64,000 bases of DNA. Source: Sinotaia quadrata (Eukaryota > Mollusca > Gastropoda > Architaenioglossa > Viviparidae). The notes beneath the pieces are model-generated. The model saw nothing but the letters and a program-made list of their open reading frames with translations. It did not search any database and was not told the DNA's origin. Shown here piece by piece: positions 26,531 through 38,180 of the stretch. The position numbers were made by a program, and so were the translations under genes. The first letter of the stretch is position 1. Each line of letters starts with the position of its first letter. The stretch covers positions 57,024,879 to 57,088,878 of the forward strand of contig CM054182.1 in NCBI GenBank assembly GCA_028829895.1. Reading direction: 5' to 3'.

Positions 26531-27276
26531 TACTATTGTTAACTCGCTTATCATGATAATGCATAACTTGAGTAATGTAGCTCTGTGACACACTGCTTTA
26601 CATAACTAACGTACAGATTATAACTGACAAAACCGAGCGCATTAGCTGCAATCAACTGGCTCTGAAAAGAAAAATATAAAAAATATAACTAAAACAGAAA
26701 TCAAAACTAAATCACTAACATTATTTGCAGAACTGAAATACGTAATTGTTTCTCACCAACTACATCATCACAAAATAACCCCAAATACAACCACTTCCAC
26801 AAAAACGACCAAAATACTGCATTTAGTATATTCCTGTCAGCTAAGAAATGCATTTTAGACAGTAGGCTTGCATACTGATCTCATTGTTTGCACGTGACTG
26901 AAATAGATAAGCATATCTTGAGATAAAACCGAAACAAAGCTAATTTTTATAGGAAAAAAGCGAAATAGCAGTTCTGTTCTACTTTGGTAAGAACTTTTAT
27001 GTAATGAAGCTTGGGGGAGGGGGGAGTGAGACAAAGAGAAATTAGGACCACTTTGCAAAAATAAATAAAATGATGCAATCATCTGAAATGAAATACTGTC
27101 AACACATGACGTGTATAGCACGTGCTACATATCAGTACATCATCATCTCGTCTAGTATGTGTGATTCACAAGCACGCGACCGCATGCAAGGTGGTGAGTG
27201 CAAAACGCGTTCAATGCTGGCATAGAATAGTCATCAGTGTTTCAAGTTTGGGGAAGATGTGCGTACTTCGGGCATG

Positions 27277-27277
<1 letters not shown>

Positions 27278-27367
<90 letters not shown>

Positions 27368-27470
27368 GCCAGTCTATCTGTCTATCTATCTATCTGTCTG
27401 TATTCCAGTCTATCTGTTTGTCTATCTATCTATCTATATATCCATCTATACATCCATCCATCCATCTATC
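27278..27470. repeat. (CTAT)n array with CTGT/CCAT edge
   Basis: Clean CTAT to about 27365, then mixed tetramers. Source of spurious YLSI ORFs. Confidence 0.98.
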
Positions 27471-27578
27471 TTAAAGATTCAGAGTGATGTGTTGAATAAA
27501 GTACATATTTTGATTAGGTGACGTTTGATTGCATTGAAATCTTTTATCGCAGCTATTGCGCCTTATCAAAATGAAACA

Positions 27579-27593
27579 GTGTGTGTATGTGTG

Positions 27594-27649
<56 letters not shown>

Positions 27650-27650
27650 A
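27579..27650. repeat. (GT)n microsatellite
   Basis: GT dinucleotides with GTAT interruptions at the left edge and a GCGC end. A smaller GT/AC tract lies at 27826-27861. Confidence 0.97.
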
Positions 27651-28289
27651 AGAAACTATTCTTATTCTCAAAGAATACTGTCTTTTTCTTTCCAAGATTT
27701 TTATAATAAATATCTTAATCTGAGAACTTGTGAATGAATCAGGTAGGTGAAGGTGTATTAATGTTTTTGTGTAAGTACTACAAGATAATAACACATGTGT
27801 ATGCATGTGCTCGAGTGTTAAGTGTGCATGTGTGTGTGTGTGTGCGACACACACACACACATATAAATGCCTAATACATTAAGTTCAGTACTATCACAAA
27901 ACCGCTTTCATATATTGATTCGGGAAGAAGCAAATTGTAGAAGTGGTAGTAAGTTCATGAAACAGCATCCTCAAGTCCATACTTAGCATTCCAAACTAGC
28001 CACACACATGCAGCAAGCAGAAATGTACACATATACAAACAAATACACACACACACATACACATACACATAGCACATGCAAACACACACAAACACGTTCA
28101 TATGTCCATGTACCCAGATGTCAAGTTTGATTCAGAATTTTACGTTCAACTTAAACGTTTTCTGATTTCTCTTTAAGGTGAAAGCGACTGTAAATAGTAT
28201 GTTGAGAACGGTTTGCTATTAAAGGAATAAATAAGGTCAAGGTCATTTGTAGAAATAGCTGTTAGGTACGAAACTTTTGAATTTCTTTT

Positions 28290-28530
28290 TTAAATTGCAG
28301 AAGTATAGCTCTGTGCCAGTCTGTTAAGTGCTCTGCGTCACAACTACAATCTGTAATGAGTTGAGCTCTGGTTAAATTTGTGAAGTGCTCTGTCTCAACC
28401 ACAGCATTTAATATACTCTACCTATGAGCCACATTCTTTCATGAGCTCTAGCTCTGAGCCACTGTTAAAGTTCTTGGTCTTTAATCACAGTCTGTTGTGG
28501 GCTAGTTCTGGGGTCCCCTCGGGCTGACAC
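28290..28530. repeat. Degenerate repeat around GCTCTG / CAGTCTGTT motifs
   Basis: Several diverged copies of segments such as agctctgagccac and cagtctgttaagtgctctg. Boundaries are unclear. Confidence 0.5.
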
Positions 28531-29034
28531 ATTTAGAGTTCAAAGCGCAATGCCTACAATATTGATGGCGTTTATAGTTTCAGTTTTACAATAATTTGCA
28601 TATTTTCATGATCAAGATATCACACGATCTAAAGGTTGTGTTTCATACATCGACCTTAAGTGCTTAATATAATGTGTCCTCAGTGGAAAAAATAATGTGT
28701 CCTAAATGAAAATAATAGTCTTTGGTTTAAAATAACACACTATCTAATGGTGTGAAAGATTACATGCATTTAATTCAAATTCTCTTTCTATTTTTCTCAA
28801 ATGTTGAGATGATCACATGTGTATTTTATGAACAGTGAAATCATCAAAACTGTAAAATGTTGCTAAAAGATTCAGACAAAATAATCAGAAACTAATATTT
28901 ACTTTTCTATATAAATAGTCATCTATTTTTAAATGTTACAAATTGTCTGTGTTTTATTTCTGATCACTATCTCACTCGCGTATTTCATTTTAGACATATG
29001 TGTTTATGCATGTGTGCTCAAGTGAGAGACATAT

Positions 29035-29159
29035 GATAACAAGAGAGAGTTAGGGAAAGACAACGAGAAAAGATTACAAGATACAGAGAGAAGAGAGGTA
29101 GACAGAAGTAAAGAAAGATTAACAAGAGATGAATCGAGAGGATATATTTATATATAAGT

Positions 29160-29224
<65 letters not shown>

Positions 29225-29640
29225 AGAGAGAGAGAGAAGAGGATAGGAAGAGTTAGATGAGAAAGAGAGAGATGATAGTAAGAAAAGGGATAGCCAAAGA
29301 TAGAGAGATGCGAGAAGATATCAAGAGCTAGGAATAAAGGAGAGATAATACAAAGGGATATGAGAGAGAGAATGGAAAGAGATAGAGAAAAATGAGAGAA
29401 GATAACAGAAGTTAGATGGATAGAGAAGACAGAAGGAGAAAGACGGAGAGGAGAGAGAGAGTGAGAGGATGACTACATAGATACGAGAGAGAGAGGGAAT
29501 AGCAAGAGAAAGATTTAGAGGAGAGAGAAGATAACAAGTGTTGATAAGAGAGATAGAGAATAGCAAGAGAGTGGTAGAGAGGATGACAAAAGTTAGAGAA
29601 GAGAGAGAGAAGAGAGTGAGAGGAAAAAACAAGAGGAGGC
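29035..29640. repeat. 600-bp purine-rich (GA)n tract
   Basis: Plus strand is overwhelmingly purine, with a pure (GA)n core at about 29169-29220 and diverged GAGA/GATA mixtures on both sides. Minus-strand ORFs rich in S, L and F are artefacts. Confidence 0.95.
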
Positions 29641-30819
29641 GAGTGTTTACGTTTCGTGGGGTAAACAATAGTCACTTAAATTTTGACCAAATTTTATTTA
29701 TTTAATGTAATATTCAGTAATAGCCTATAAAAAATAATAAACAAACTATAAATGTGCACTTTAAAAAATGTTATTCTGCAAAGAGTCCACCATGATAGAA
29801 ACCATGAAAATGAAACAGAATGAACAAAAGAACGAACGCACGAACCAATGACTTAATGAATTAAACGGAATGTAACAAATCTATTTAATTATATATTTTA
29901 AAAAAAGAAAAGCCCTCTTCACTCCTCAGAAAATATAAACCTGTTCTCTGAGATGCAATGCAATGTCAATGTAGTTGTTAACATGTCCCACGTCGTAGCA
30001 GCGGGTTTGACAGCCTAAGAATTGAAGACGACATTAGCAGGGGAGACAATCTATACTGTATGCACGCCGCGTCGTCCGTTGCAATACCTTTTGCCCTCTA
30101 TCTCTCATCATAAATTAAATGAGATGGAATCGTGTCCCTTCGTAGTGATCAGAGTTGTCTGTTGACAAAGTAGTCTCCCAGCTTTGTGTTTGCCGACGAG
30201 TAATTTACTGCTCGAAGCACACCCGTCCCACCGTGGCGGTAAGAAAAGTAAAGGTACTTTGTTGCGGGGGAGCTAACAAGTACAGCGATATACTTATGAT
30301 AGGGGAGAGAGAGAAGATGGAAATGAATAAGAAATAGGAGAGAGAGTAGGTGAGAGCTGAAGGACACCTCCACTCAACGAGCATCTGAACAATATAATTA
30401 TCAGAGAAAACCATCTTTTCAAGTTAATAATTTATTTCTTTATTGTGTTAATCAAATGAAAGTAGACCTCTGCCTATCTACTGTACAGGTATGAAGGAAA
30501 TCCGTGTGTAAAAGCAGGTCTATTCCGTATTTATCACAGTTATTTTAAACTTCGTTTTCAATATTCAGTTAGCCTACTCTGCAGTTAATCTTGAAAACAT
30601 CATATAAGAGTTTGTTACCTACGAAAAATTCATCTTTAATTGAAGCTATTTTCACCTTTTTATGCATTTGTCGACTTTCGTCTGTGCTTTATGATAATAT
30701 GTTTTAATTTGTATTTAATCTAGAAAGTCTTGAGTTATATTCATTGTGTATATAATACTAAAATATTAATATATTTTAAAACGCATAGACAGTTGTTTTC
30801 CTTCGATATTATGAAACAT
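29641..30819. other. Non-coding stretch
   Basis: No exon recognised. ORFs at 30149-30414 on both strands overlap a purine-rich patch and have no domain. Confidence 0.55.
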
Positions 30820-30934
30820 ATTATCTATCTATCTAGCTAGCTAGCTAGCTATCTGTCTCTCTGTCTGTCTATCTATCTTTCTGTTTGTCTATCTATCTAT
30901 CTATCTGTTTGTCTGTCTGTCTGTCTGTCTATGT
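30820..30934. repeat. (CTAT)/(CTAG)/(CTGT) compound array
   Basis: Short blocks of CTAT, CTAG and CTGT tetramers. Confidence 0.97.
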
Positions 30935-31831
30935 ACAAAAGCCTATCTTTCTATCCTAGTGTCTCATGTATCAAAATTTTCATCCACTCACCGAGCACGG
31001 TCAAAGAAGAAACTAATCTTCCTATAATGGTATTTACATCAAGGCCGAAACACTTACCCCAGGTGTTTGGATAGCATCAATATCAAATAAGTAAATTTAT
31101 TTAAGTTCTACCAACTTTAACATTTTACTACACACTTACAAGTGATAAGAAAACAAGAAACATGGAGTCATCTATAACAAAAATACACATAACAACTATA
31201 TAGGTCTGAGATGTGGCCAGGCCAGTTAACGCGCATTTAAAAAGAAAACGACAGGCAAATAAATCCAAGTAAGAAACTATTACGTAAAAGTATCTGTAAG
31301 TAGGCAAATAAATCCCACTAAGAAACTAATTAAAAATATCAAGACGCGGCATAATGGGCGACACATTTTCAACGATTCACCTGTTCTAAAGTCGCTGTTA
31401 AAATACACGACACCCTTTAAAATTTGCATATGTAATTTTGAAGATGCTAGAATATATACCACACTTTGACCTTTACATAAGTATCAATGAAGATACTAAA
31501 ATACGGACGTAGTTCTAATGTTCCATATGTAATAATGTTCACAAAAGGCCCGTAACTGATAGCTTTCTAGCTTTCTACCGATCAACAATAACTCATAGCT
31601 ACACACAAAATCAAACACGACCTAAAACTACAGTATGAATGAATTATCAAACCACTTGTAATTTTATATTCCACATAATTATAATTAATGACCGTCTATG
31701 AATGCAAAATTTTAAAACAAATTGGTGATTAATAAATGTTGTTAATCATTCTTTCTTTACTTGGAAATAGAGAATGGTCCTGAATTCGGGTTTCCTTCTG
31801 GGTGAATGGTTAAAGTTAAACAAATGCATTA

Positions 31832-32140
31832 TTCTCACCACTTTACAATTAAGTCCTCAAGTTTAAGAATACAGTGTTCTCACCAATTAAGTCCTCAAGT
31901 TCAAGAATACAGTGTTCTCACCAATTAAGTCCTCAAGTTTAAGAATACAGTGTTCTCACCAATTAAGTTCTCAAGTTTAAGAATACAGTGTTCTCACCAA
32001 TTAAGTCCTCAAGTTCAAGAATACAGTGTTCTCACCATTTAAGTCCTCAAGTTCAAGTGTTCTCACCAATTTACAATTAAGTCCTCAAGTTCAAGTGTTC
32101 TCACCATTTTACAATTAAGTCTTCAAGTTCAAGGACACCG
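31832..32140. repeat. 38-bp minisatellite, about 8 copies
   Basis: Unit tctcaccaattaagtcctca plus agttcaagaatacagtgt. The right-hand copies have lost the aatacag part and gained tttacaatt, so two unit classes sit side by side. Confidence 0.95.
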
Positions 32141-32249
32141 TGTGTTTTCATCAATAAAGTATGTTACGAAGATATCAGTATTTTGTCAATGTTGTTATAA
32201 AGGTTGTTATGACGTCACTTTCTGAAAACACGTGAACTGAATTGTTGAT

Positions 32250-32806
32250 AATTGCCAGCACTAAGCCGACATGAATTGTTGATAATTGCCAGCACTACGC
32301 CGACATAAATTGTTGATAATTGCCACACTAAGCCGACATGCATTGTTGATAATTGCGAGCACTAAGCCGACATAAATTGTTGATAATTGCCAGCACTAAG
32401 CCGACATAAATTGTTGATAATTGCCAGCACTAGGCCGACATGAATTGTTGATAATTGCCAGCACTAAGCCGACATAAATTGTTGATAATTGCCAGCACTA
32501 GGCCGACATGAATTGTTGATAATTGCCAGCACTAAGCCGACATAAATTGTTGATAATTGCCAGCACTAAGCCGACATAAATTGTTGATAATTGCCAGCAC
32601 TAAGCCGACATGAATTGTAGAAAATTGCTAGCACTAAGCCGACATAAATTGTTGATAATTGCCAGCACTAAGCCGACATGAATTGTTGATAATTGCCAGC
32701 ACTAAGCCGACATAAATTGTTGATAATTGCCAGCACTAAGCCGACATGAATTGTTGATAATTGCCGACATAAATTGTTGATAATTGCCGGCACTAAGCCG
32801 ACATGA
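32250..32806. repeat. 34-bp minisatellite, about 17 copies
   Basis: Unit cgacatraattgttgataat plus tgccagcactaagc. The base after cgacat alternates between G and A through much of the array, suggesting duplication of dimers. Two truncated copies occur near 32310 and 32763. Confidence 0.97.
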
Positions 32807-33404
32807 GTAAAGAAAAAGAAACCACTACCTGCGCGGCAATCAAAAATCTCAGACTGATTGGTCAATGGCTTTGACTGGTCTTTGAACTTCAGTGTCATAA
32901 GTCAGTCGGCGGAACAATGTTTGCAATATGATTTTGATTCAGGAGGAAACGTGCATTTTTATTCGCAATACGTAACAATTACCAGCTCACGACAGGTCCA
33001 CGAGTCCCACCATCTTAAGTCAATAGTTAACGACTCACGCATAAAAAGAGCAGTAAATGAAGTTCCTTCAAGTCCAGTAGCACCCGACTGTGGGGCCGGC
33101 CGCCAGTCGTAAGCAGTTTGATTTATGGAGCAATAAGCGAAACTTTGTGCTGAAGGGCAAGTCAACGTAAACACTCGTACGATTCCGTTCCCAGTTCATG
33201 ATAATTGCGAGCAGGAGGTGCGGGAATAGATATCTGATTATACAAACAAATAATTTGTATGTTTTATGTGTCAGGTACTACTCTCTGCTCTCCCATCTCT
33301 TTTGCGCAGTAGTTCTGCAAGTAGACAAGATGTTTAATTTCCATTAGCGAGGTTTTATTTTAAATGATTGGATTTGATGCAACACATATAACAGCTACTA
33401 ATAC

Positions 33405-33985
33405 GTCTTTTTTCTGTTATCTACCACTACTAATACGTCTTTTTTCTGTTATCTACCACTACTAATACGTCTTTCTCTGTTATCTACCACTACTAATACG
33501 TCTTTCTCTGTTATCTACCACTACTAATACGTCTTTCTCTGTTATCTACCACTACTAATACGTCTTTCTCTGTTATCTACCACTACTAATACGTCTTTTT
33601 TCTGTTATCTGACACTTCTACTAATACTTCTTTCTCTGTTATCTGACACCACTACTAATACGTCTTTTTTCTGTTATCTGATACCACTACGAATACGTCT
33701 TTTTTCTGTTATCTGATACCACTACGAATACGTCTTTTTTTTCTGTTATCTGATACCACTACTAATACGTCTTTTTTTCTGTTATCTGTACCACTACCAA
33801 TACGTCTTTTTTCTGTTATCTGATACCACTAAGAATACGTCTTTTTTCTCTTATCTGATACCACTACGAATACGTCTTTTTTCTGTTATCTGATACCACT
33901 ACTAATACGTCTTTTTATGTTATCTGACACCACTACTAATACGTTTTGTATGTTATCTGACACCACTACTAATACTTCTTTTCTT
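33405..33985. repeat. 33-35 bp minisatellite, about 17 copies
   Basis: Unit ctactaatacgtctttttt plus ctgttatctaccac on the left, changing to ctgatac/ctgacac forms from about 33607. T-run length varies between copies. Confidence 0.97.
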
Positions 33986-34374
33986 GTTAAGTCTGTTACT
34001 ATTTCTTTTGTAGTTAAATACGTGTAACTAGTAATTATAAATTATCATTAACTAAACAGTATTATACTCAGTGCTACTACTATTTATAAATAGTTATTAA
34101 GATTAATTATAAATTGTCATTACTAAAGAGTACACTACTCAATGCTACTACTACTGGTGCTAGCACTGCTACAGCTAATTTGTGAAATATGCCATAATAA
34201 TTATTGTATTTCCCATTGCTAAATGACATACGAGTAAAGGAAAGAAATAACACTACCGTTCCTGCTATTACTATTATTAATCAACCAACAATAATTATAC
34301 TGCTGTTGAATGATGTGGAGCAAACTCAACGTAAAACCTAGCACGAAAATGCATCCACATCGAATAACACTACA

Positions 34375-34670
34375 TTTTCTAGCTTCTGTTAGTTATTCGT
34401 GTGTCGGAATGGAATAAGTCAACAACGAACAACACATTTTCTAGCTTCTGTTAGTCTTTGTGTGTCGGAATGGAATAAGTCAACAACGAACAACACATTT
34501 TCTAGCTTCTGTTAGTCTTTGTGTGTCGGAATGGAATAAGTCAACAACGAACAACACATTTTCTAGCTTCTGTTAGTCTTTGTGTGTCGGAATGGAATAA
34601 GTCAAAAACGAACGACACATTTTCTAGCTTCTGTTAGTCTTTGTGTGTCGGGATGGAATAAGTCAACATC
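34375..34670. repeat. 61-62 bp minisatellite, about 5 copies
   Basis: Unit ttttctagcttctgttagtc plus tttgtgtgtcggaatggaat and aagtcaacaacgaac. Starts at 34375, 34437, 34498 and 34559 show the period. The minus-strand ORF ending at 34602 runs into it. Confidence 0.97.
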
Positions 34671-34969
34671 GAATCTTGTTTTGTTTGACTTTAGGTCCAC
34701 ATCTACTGTCAACCGTTTGCTAATACTGTACACGGCTATATGGATCTCGTAAGAAATTGTAATTCCTGTAAGGTGAAACGTTGTTGCCATAGATACTAAA
34801 AGAGACGGTATGACGTTGTTGCTAGGGTGAATTATTTCTGTAGAATTTTGGCCTGGTAACAGCTGATACGGTACTCCTTCGATTTTGAAAGTCAGGGGTG
34901 TGATGAATTCATTAAACGAGCAGCCTGTGTTGCATGGGACCACTATCGTCCCATCCGAGTAATTATACA
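34602..34969 (-). CDS. Possible aspartic-protease-like exon or pseudogene fragment
   Basis: A minus-strand open frame of about 122 codons begins just after an acceptor-like TCTAACAG (AG at 34971-34970). Its N-terminal 37 residues contain SDGTIVVPC and ITPLTFKIEGVPYQLLPGQ. This resembles the C-terminal lobe of pepsin/cathepsin D proteases, where a D-G-x-x-V-x-C block is followed by L-P-x-x-x-F-x-I-x-G-x-x-Y-x-L-x-P. After about residue 40 the resemblance stops (NSTEIIHPSNN...), no convincing donor is seen, and the frame runs into a 61-bp minisatellite, so the tail is probably not exonic. No catalytic Asp motif or other exon of such a gene was found nearby. It could be an isolated exon of a minus-strand gene, a broken retrocopy, or chance similarity. 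Confidence 0.35.
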
Positions 34970-35531
34970 CTGTTAGACACTACACCTGTAACGTATAGAG
35001 AACTTAAGAGCAATTATACACTGTTAGACACTACACCTGTAACGTATAGAGAACTTAAGAGCAATTATACACTACACCTGTAACGTATAGAGAACTTAAG
35101 AGCAATTATACACTGTTAGACACTACACCTGTAACGTATAGAGAACTTAAGAGTAATTATACACTGTTAGACACTACACCTGTAACGTATAGAGAACTTA
35201 AGAGTAATTATACACTGTTAGACACTACACCTGTAACGTATAGAGAACTTAAGAGCAATTATACACTACACCTGTAACGTATAGAGAACTTAAGAGTAAT
35301 TATACACTGTTAGACACTACACCTGTAACGTATAGAGAACTTAAGAGCAATTATACACTACACCTGTAACGTATAGAGAACTTAAGAGCAATTATACACT
35401 GTTAGACACTACACCTGTAACGTATAGAGAACTTAAGAGTAATTATACACTACACCTGTAACGTATAGAGAACTTAAGAGTAATTATACACTGTTAGACA
35501 CTACACCTGTAACGTATAGAGAACTTAAGAG
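34955..35531. repeat. 51/41-bp minisatellite, 12 copies
   Basis: Eight 51-bp copies and four 41-bp copies in the order L L S L L L S L S L S L. The short form lacks one ACACTGTTAG, a deletion between the two ACACT direct repeats inside the unit. On the minus strand each unit carries a pyrimidine tract and CAG (ctctatacgttacag, ctaacag), the same sequence that flanks the protease-like ORF. Confidence 0.97.
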
Positions 35532-37053
35532 TTACCAGAAAAGGTTTCACATGCTAGAACCAGACCACTCGAGAGAGCGATTGTTATGTACTTGTGCAGC
35601 AGATCTAGCGCGAGAAACAAACTCACACTTTCATAATAAATGTTTCTCTATCTGTCAAACGCATTATGACAGTAAAGACTTTTCCTTTTTTGCAGGATAA
35701 ACGATAAACGAGTCTGTGAATAAAAGATGTTCTTGCAGAAAAGTGTATGAAGTTATAAATATTCTCATTGCAGTAATAGGTCAATATAATGTCATGAAAG
35801 CCAGATAGAAAGTGAGTTTTGTGGCCTGCAGATGCAAAATGATTATACCAAAATGTTGGAATTTAAAAAAAAAATAAGAATCTACAAGGTAAAACAGCTA
35901 ATACCTGTAAATGATTGTTTCAAACTGTTTACAAGGTATGGGAAGCGCTGTGTAAATATGCTAAAATATAAATCATTATCTGGATATTCACTTCATTAAA
36001 TTTTATTTATTTAAAATAATAAATAAAAGAAATATTAAAATAACTATTTTCTGCATTTTAATAACATTTTATGGCCAAACATTTTTGTCTACCATATTTT
36101 AATTTCATTTTCATAACCTTTTTAAATGATACTAGATTACTCTACTTTGAACTTCTGATTTTATGGATTAAATACATATTAATTGCACAAAGTAGCTTTT
36201 ACGCACATTTTAAAAATTAATGAATTTTACACCTTAAAGAAATAAATCAATTGTATACTTAATATATACTTGAATATTAATTAGTGAATTAATTTTTATT
36301 TTAATACAATTATACACAAAGACCACTATGTAAAGTTGTTATGGTCTAAGTGGCTGCAAGAGAACATAGAACTCGACTAGCTGCACACAAAACAAAGGTT
36401 AAAAAAAAATTTAAAACACAAATTGTCAACATTTTTAATGTTCGCTTAATTTTTAATAACTGTAGTAGTAAAGTTGTGACCTACATAACTCAGTTACATC
36501 TAAATTAATGTTTAAATATGAGTTTGGAAATATGCTAGCTATGATGCGTATAGAGTACCAGACTCCAGCGCAAAATGTTTTTAAGAAAAAGAAATTTTAA
36601 TATTATTGTACGAGAGACTGTCTCATATGAATGTTAAATATTAAATTCTTTTCTTCATGTTCTTCAAGCAGTTTCTTAATTGCAAAGGAACTTTTTGTAT
36701 GTCAGGAAAATTGTGAAAGGAAACTTCCAGTGAAGTATTAAAAAAGTGTTTTAATAATATAATTAGAAAGTGCTACTGATCTTAAATTTTTACAGCTACA
36801 TTGAACAACAAGACAATAATTAAGACACATATCCCATCCGGTCTAAAAATATACTTTATAACGAGTGTCGCTATTACATCAATTGATTTTACAATGATGT
36901 TGATGTTTTATAGAAATAATTCTTTTTCTGTTTGGTATTCTAGTATGGTGTTGTTTGTCACACACGTTGCCTTTGAAATAACAAAAGAATTCCACTAACC
37001 TGGTGCCATTGAAGCCGTGAATTTAGCATTTTCTTCTTATATCCATCTTCTAG
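35532..37053. other. AT-rich non-coding stretch
   Basis: No gene recognised; very AT-rich from about 35990 to 36320. The ORF at 36801-36998 has no domain. Confidence 0.55.
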
Positions 37054-37295
37054 AGGAGATTTTCGTTTTTGAACTCGATTTCTCTAAATAGGCTTTCGTG
37101 TCAGCTTATTTATTCTTGTAACATTTACTGCAGAAATTGTTCGTTTTTGAACTCGATTTCTCTAAATAGGCTTGCATATCAGCTTATTTATTCTTGTAAC
37201 GTTAACTGCAGAAATTGTTCGTTTTTGAACTCGATTTCTCTCAATAAGCTTTCAATGTCAGCTTATTTATTCTTGTAACATTTACGGCAGAAATT
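37054..37295. repeat. 78-bp minisatellite, 3 copies
   Basis: Unit contains cgtttttgaactcgatttct, ctaaataggctt and cagcttatttattcttgtaa. Being 26 codons long it yields a 69-codon repeat ORF, judged spurious. Confidence 0.95.
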
Positions 37296-37799
37296 CTTCG
37301 GCCAAACGACACCTTCTGACTTTCCAATCAGTTCAACACTATTTTAGCAATGAATCGTATCGATTCATTCAAAAACTGAAAATATATTGTATATTTTTTT
37401 TTTATCTTGCTCCAATAATTATTTGTTAAAAGTTTCCAATAGGTATTAGTTTGTCAAAAAGTAAGGTTAATTATGTTGCCACGATTATCAAAGTTACACC
37501 CGTCCCACTCCTCTCTTAACAGATCAATAAGAATACTATATTTAGTTTGACAGAGGTCAATGTCAAGTCCGTCGTGAAGATCTTCTTTTCTTCATAGTGA
37601 TAATATTATAGACAACTCTTCATTTGAAGACTTGATATGTGCCCTCCTAAAAATGTGCTGTAACGTATGAAATTATTACAAATGGCACGTTTGTTAACTT
37701 GAACCAAAATGATTTATGTGTTGGCTTACGAAGTTTGGAAAGAAATTATATCAACTACTTATCTAGTTCGCAAGGCTGGTCTTTCTAGCTGGCCTACAA

Positions 37800-38180
37800 A
37801 TCATGTCATTGCAGCAAATCCTGGCATTGCAGTAAAACGTGTAATTCCAAGAAAATCCTGTCATTGCATTTTGTGTCATAGCAGCAAAGCGTGTATTTAT
37901 GGAGAAGTATTATGGCCTTGCATCACGTTATTGCAGTAAAATTTGTCATTGTAATAAGTAGTAACAGTACAATTAAACAATGTGTCACCGCAGTAAAGCG
38001 CGTTATTGCAGTATATCGCGTCATGGCAATAAGGCGTGTTATTGCAGTAAATCGCGTCATGGCAATAAGGCGTGTTATTGCAGTAAATTGAGTCATGGCA
38101 ATAAGGCGTGTTATTGCTGTAAATCGCGTCATGGCAATTAGGCGTGTTATTGCAGTAAATCGCGTCATGGCAATAAAGCA
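37800..38180. repeat. 36-bp minisatellite, about 5 clean copies plus diverged left flank
   Basis: Unit cgcgtcatggcaataaggcg plus tgttattgcagtaaat, clean from about 38000. To the left, diverged tcattgcagyaaa copies extend to 37800. Both strands read as long repeat ORFs (36 bp is 12 codons). Confidence 0.95.

Noticed and set aside
32250..32806. CRISPR-like array (34-bp regular repeats)
   Set aside because: Units are directly adjacent with no unique spacers, and the sequence is clearly eukaryotic.
32858..33112. 84-codon plus-strand ORF after a TTG start
   Set aside because: No recognisable domain, and an overlapping minus-strand ORF is equally open; insufficient to call an exon.
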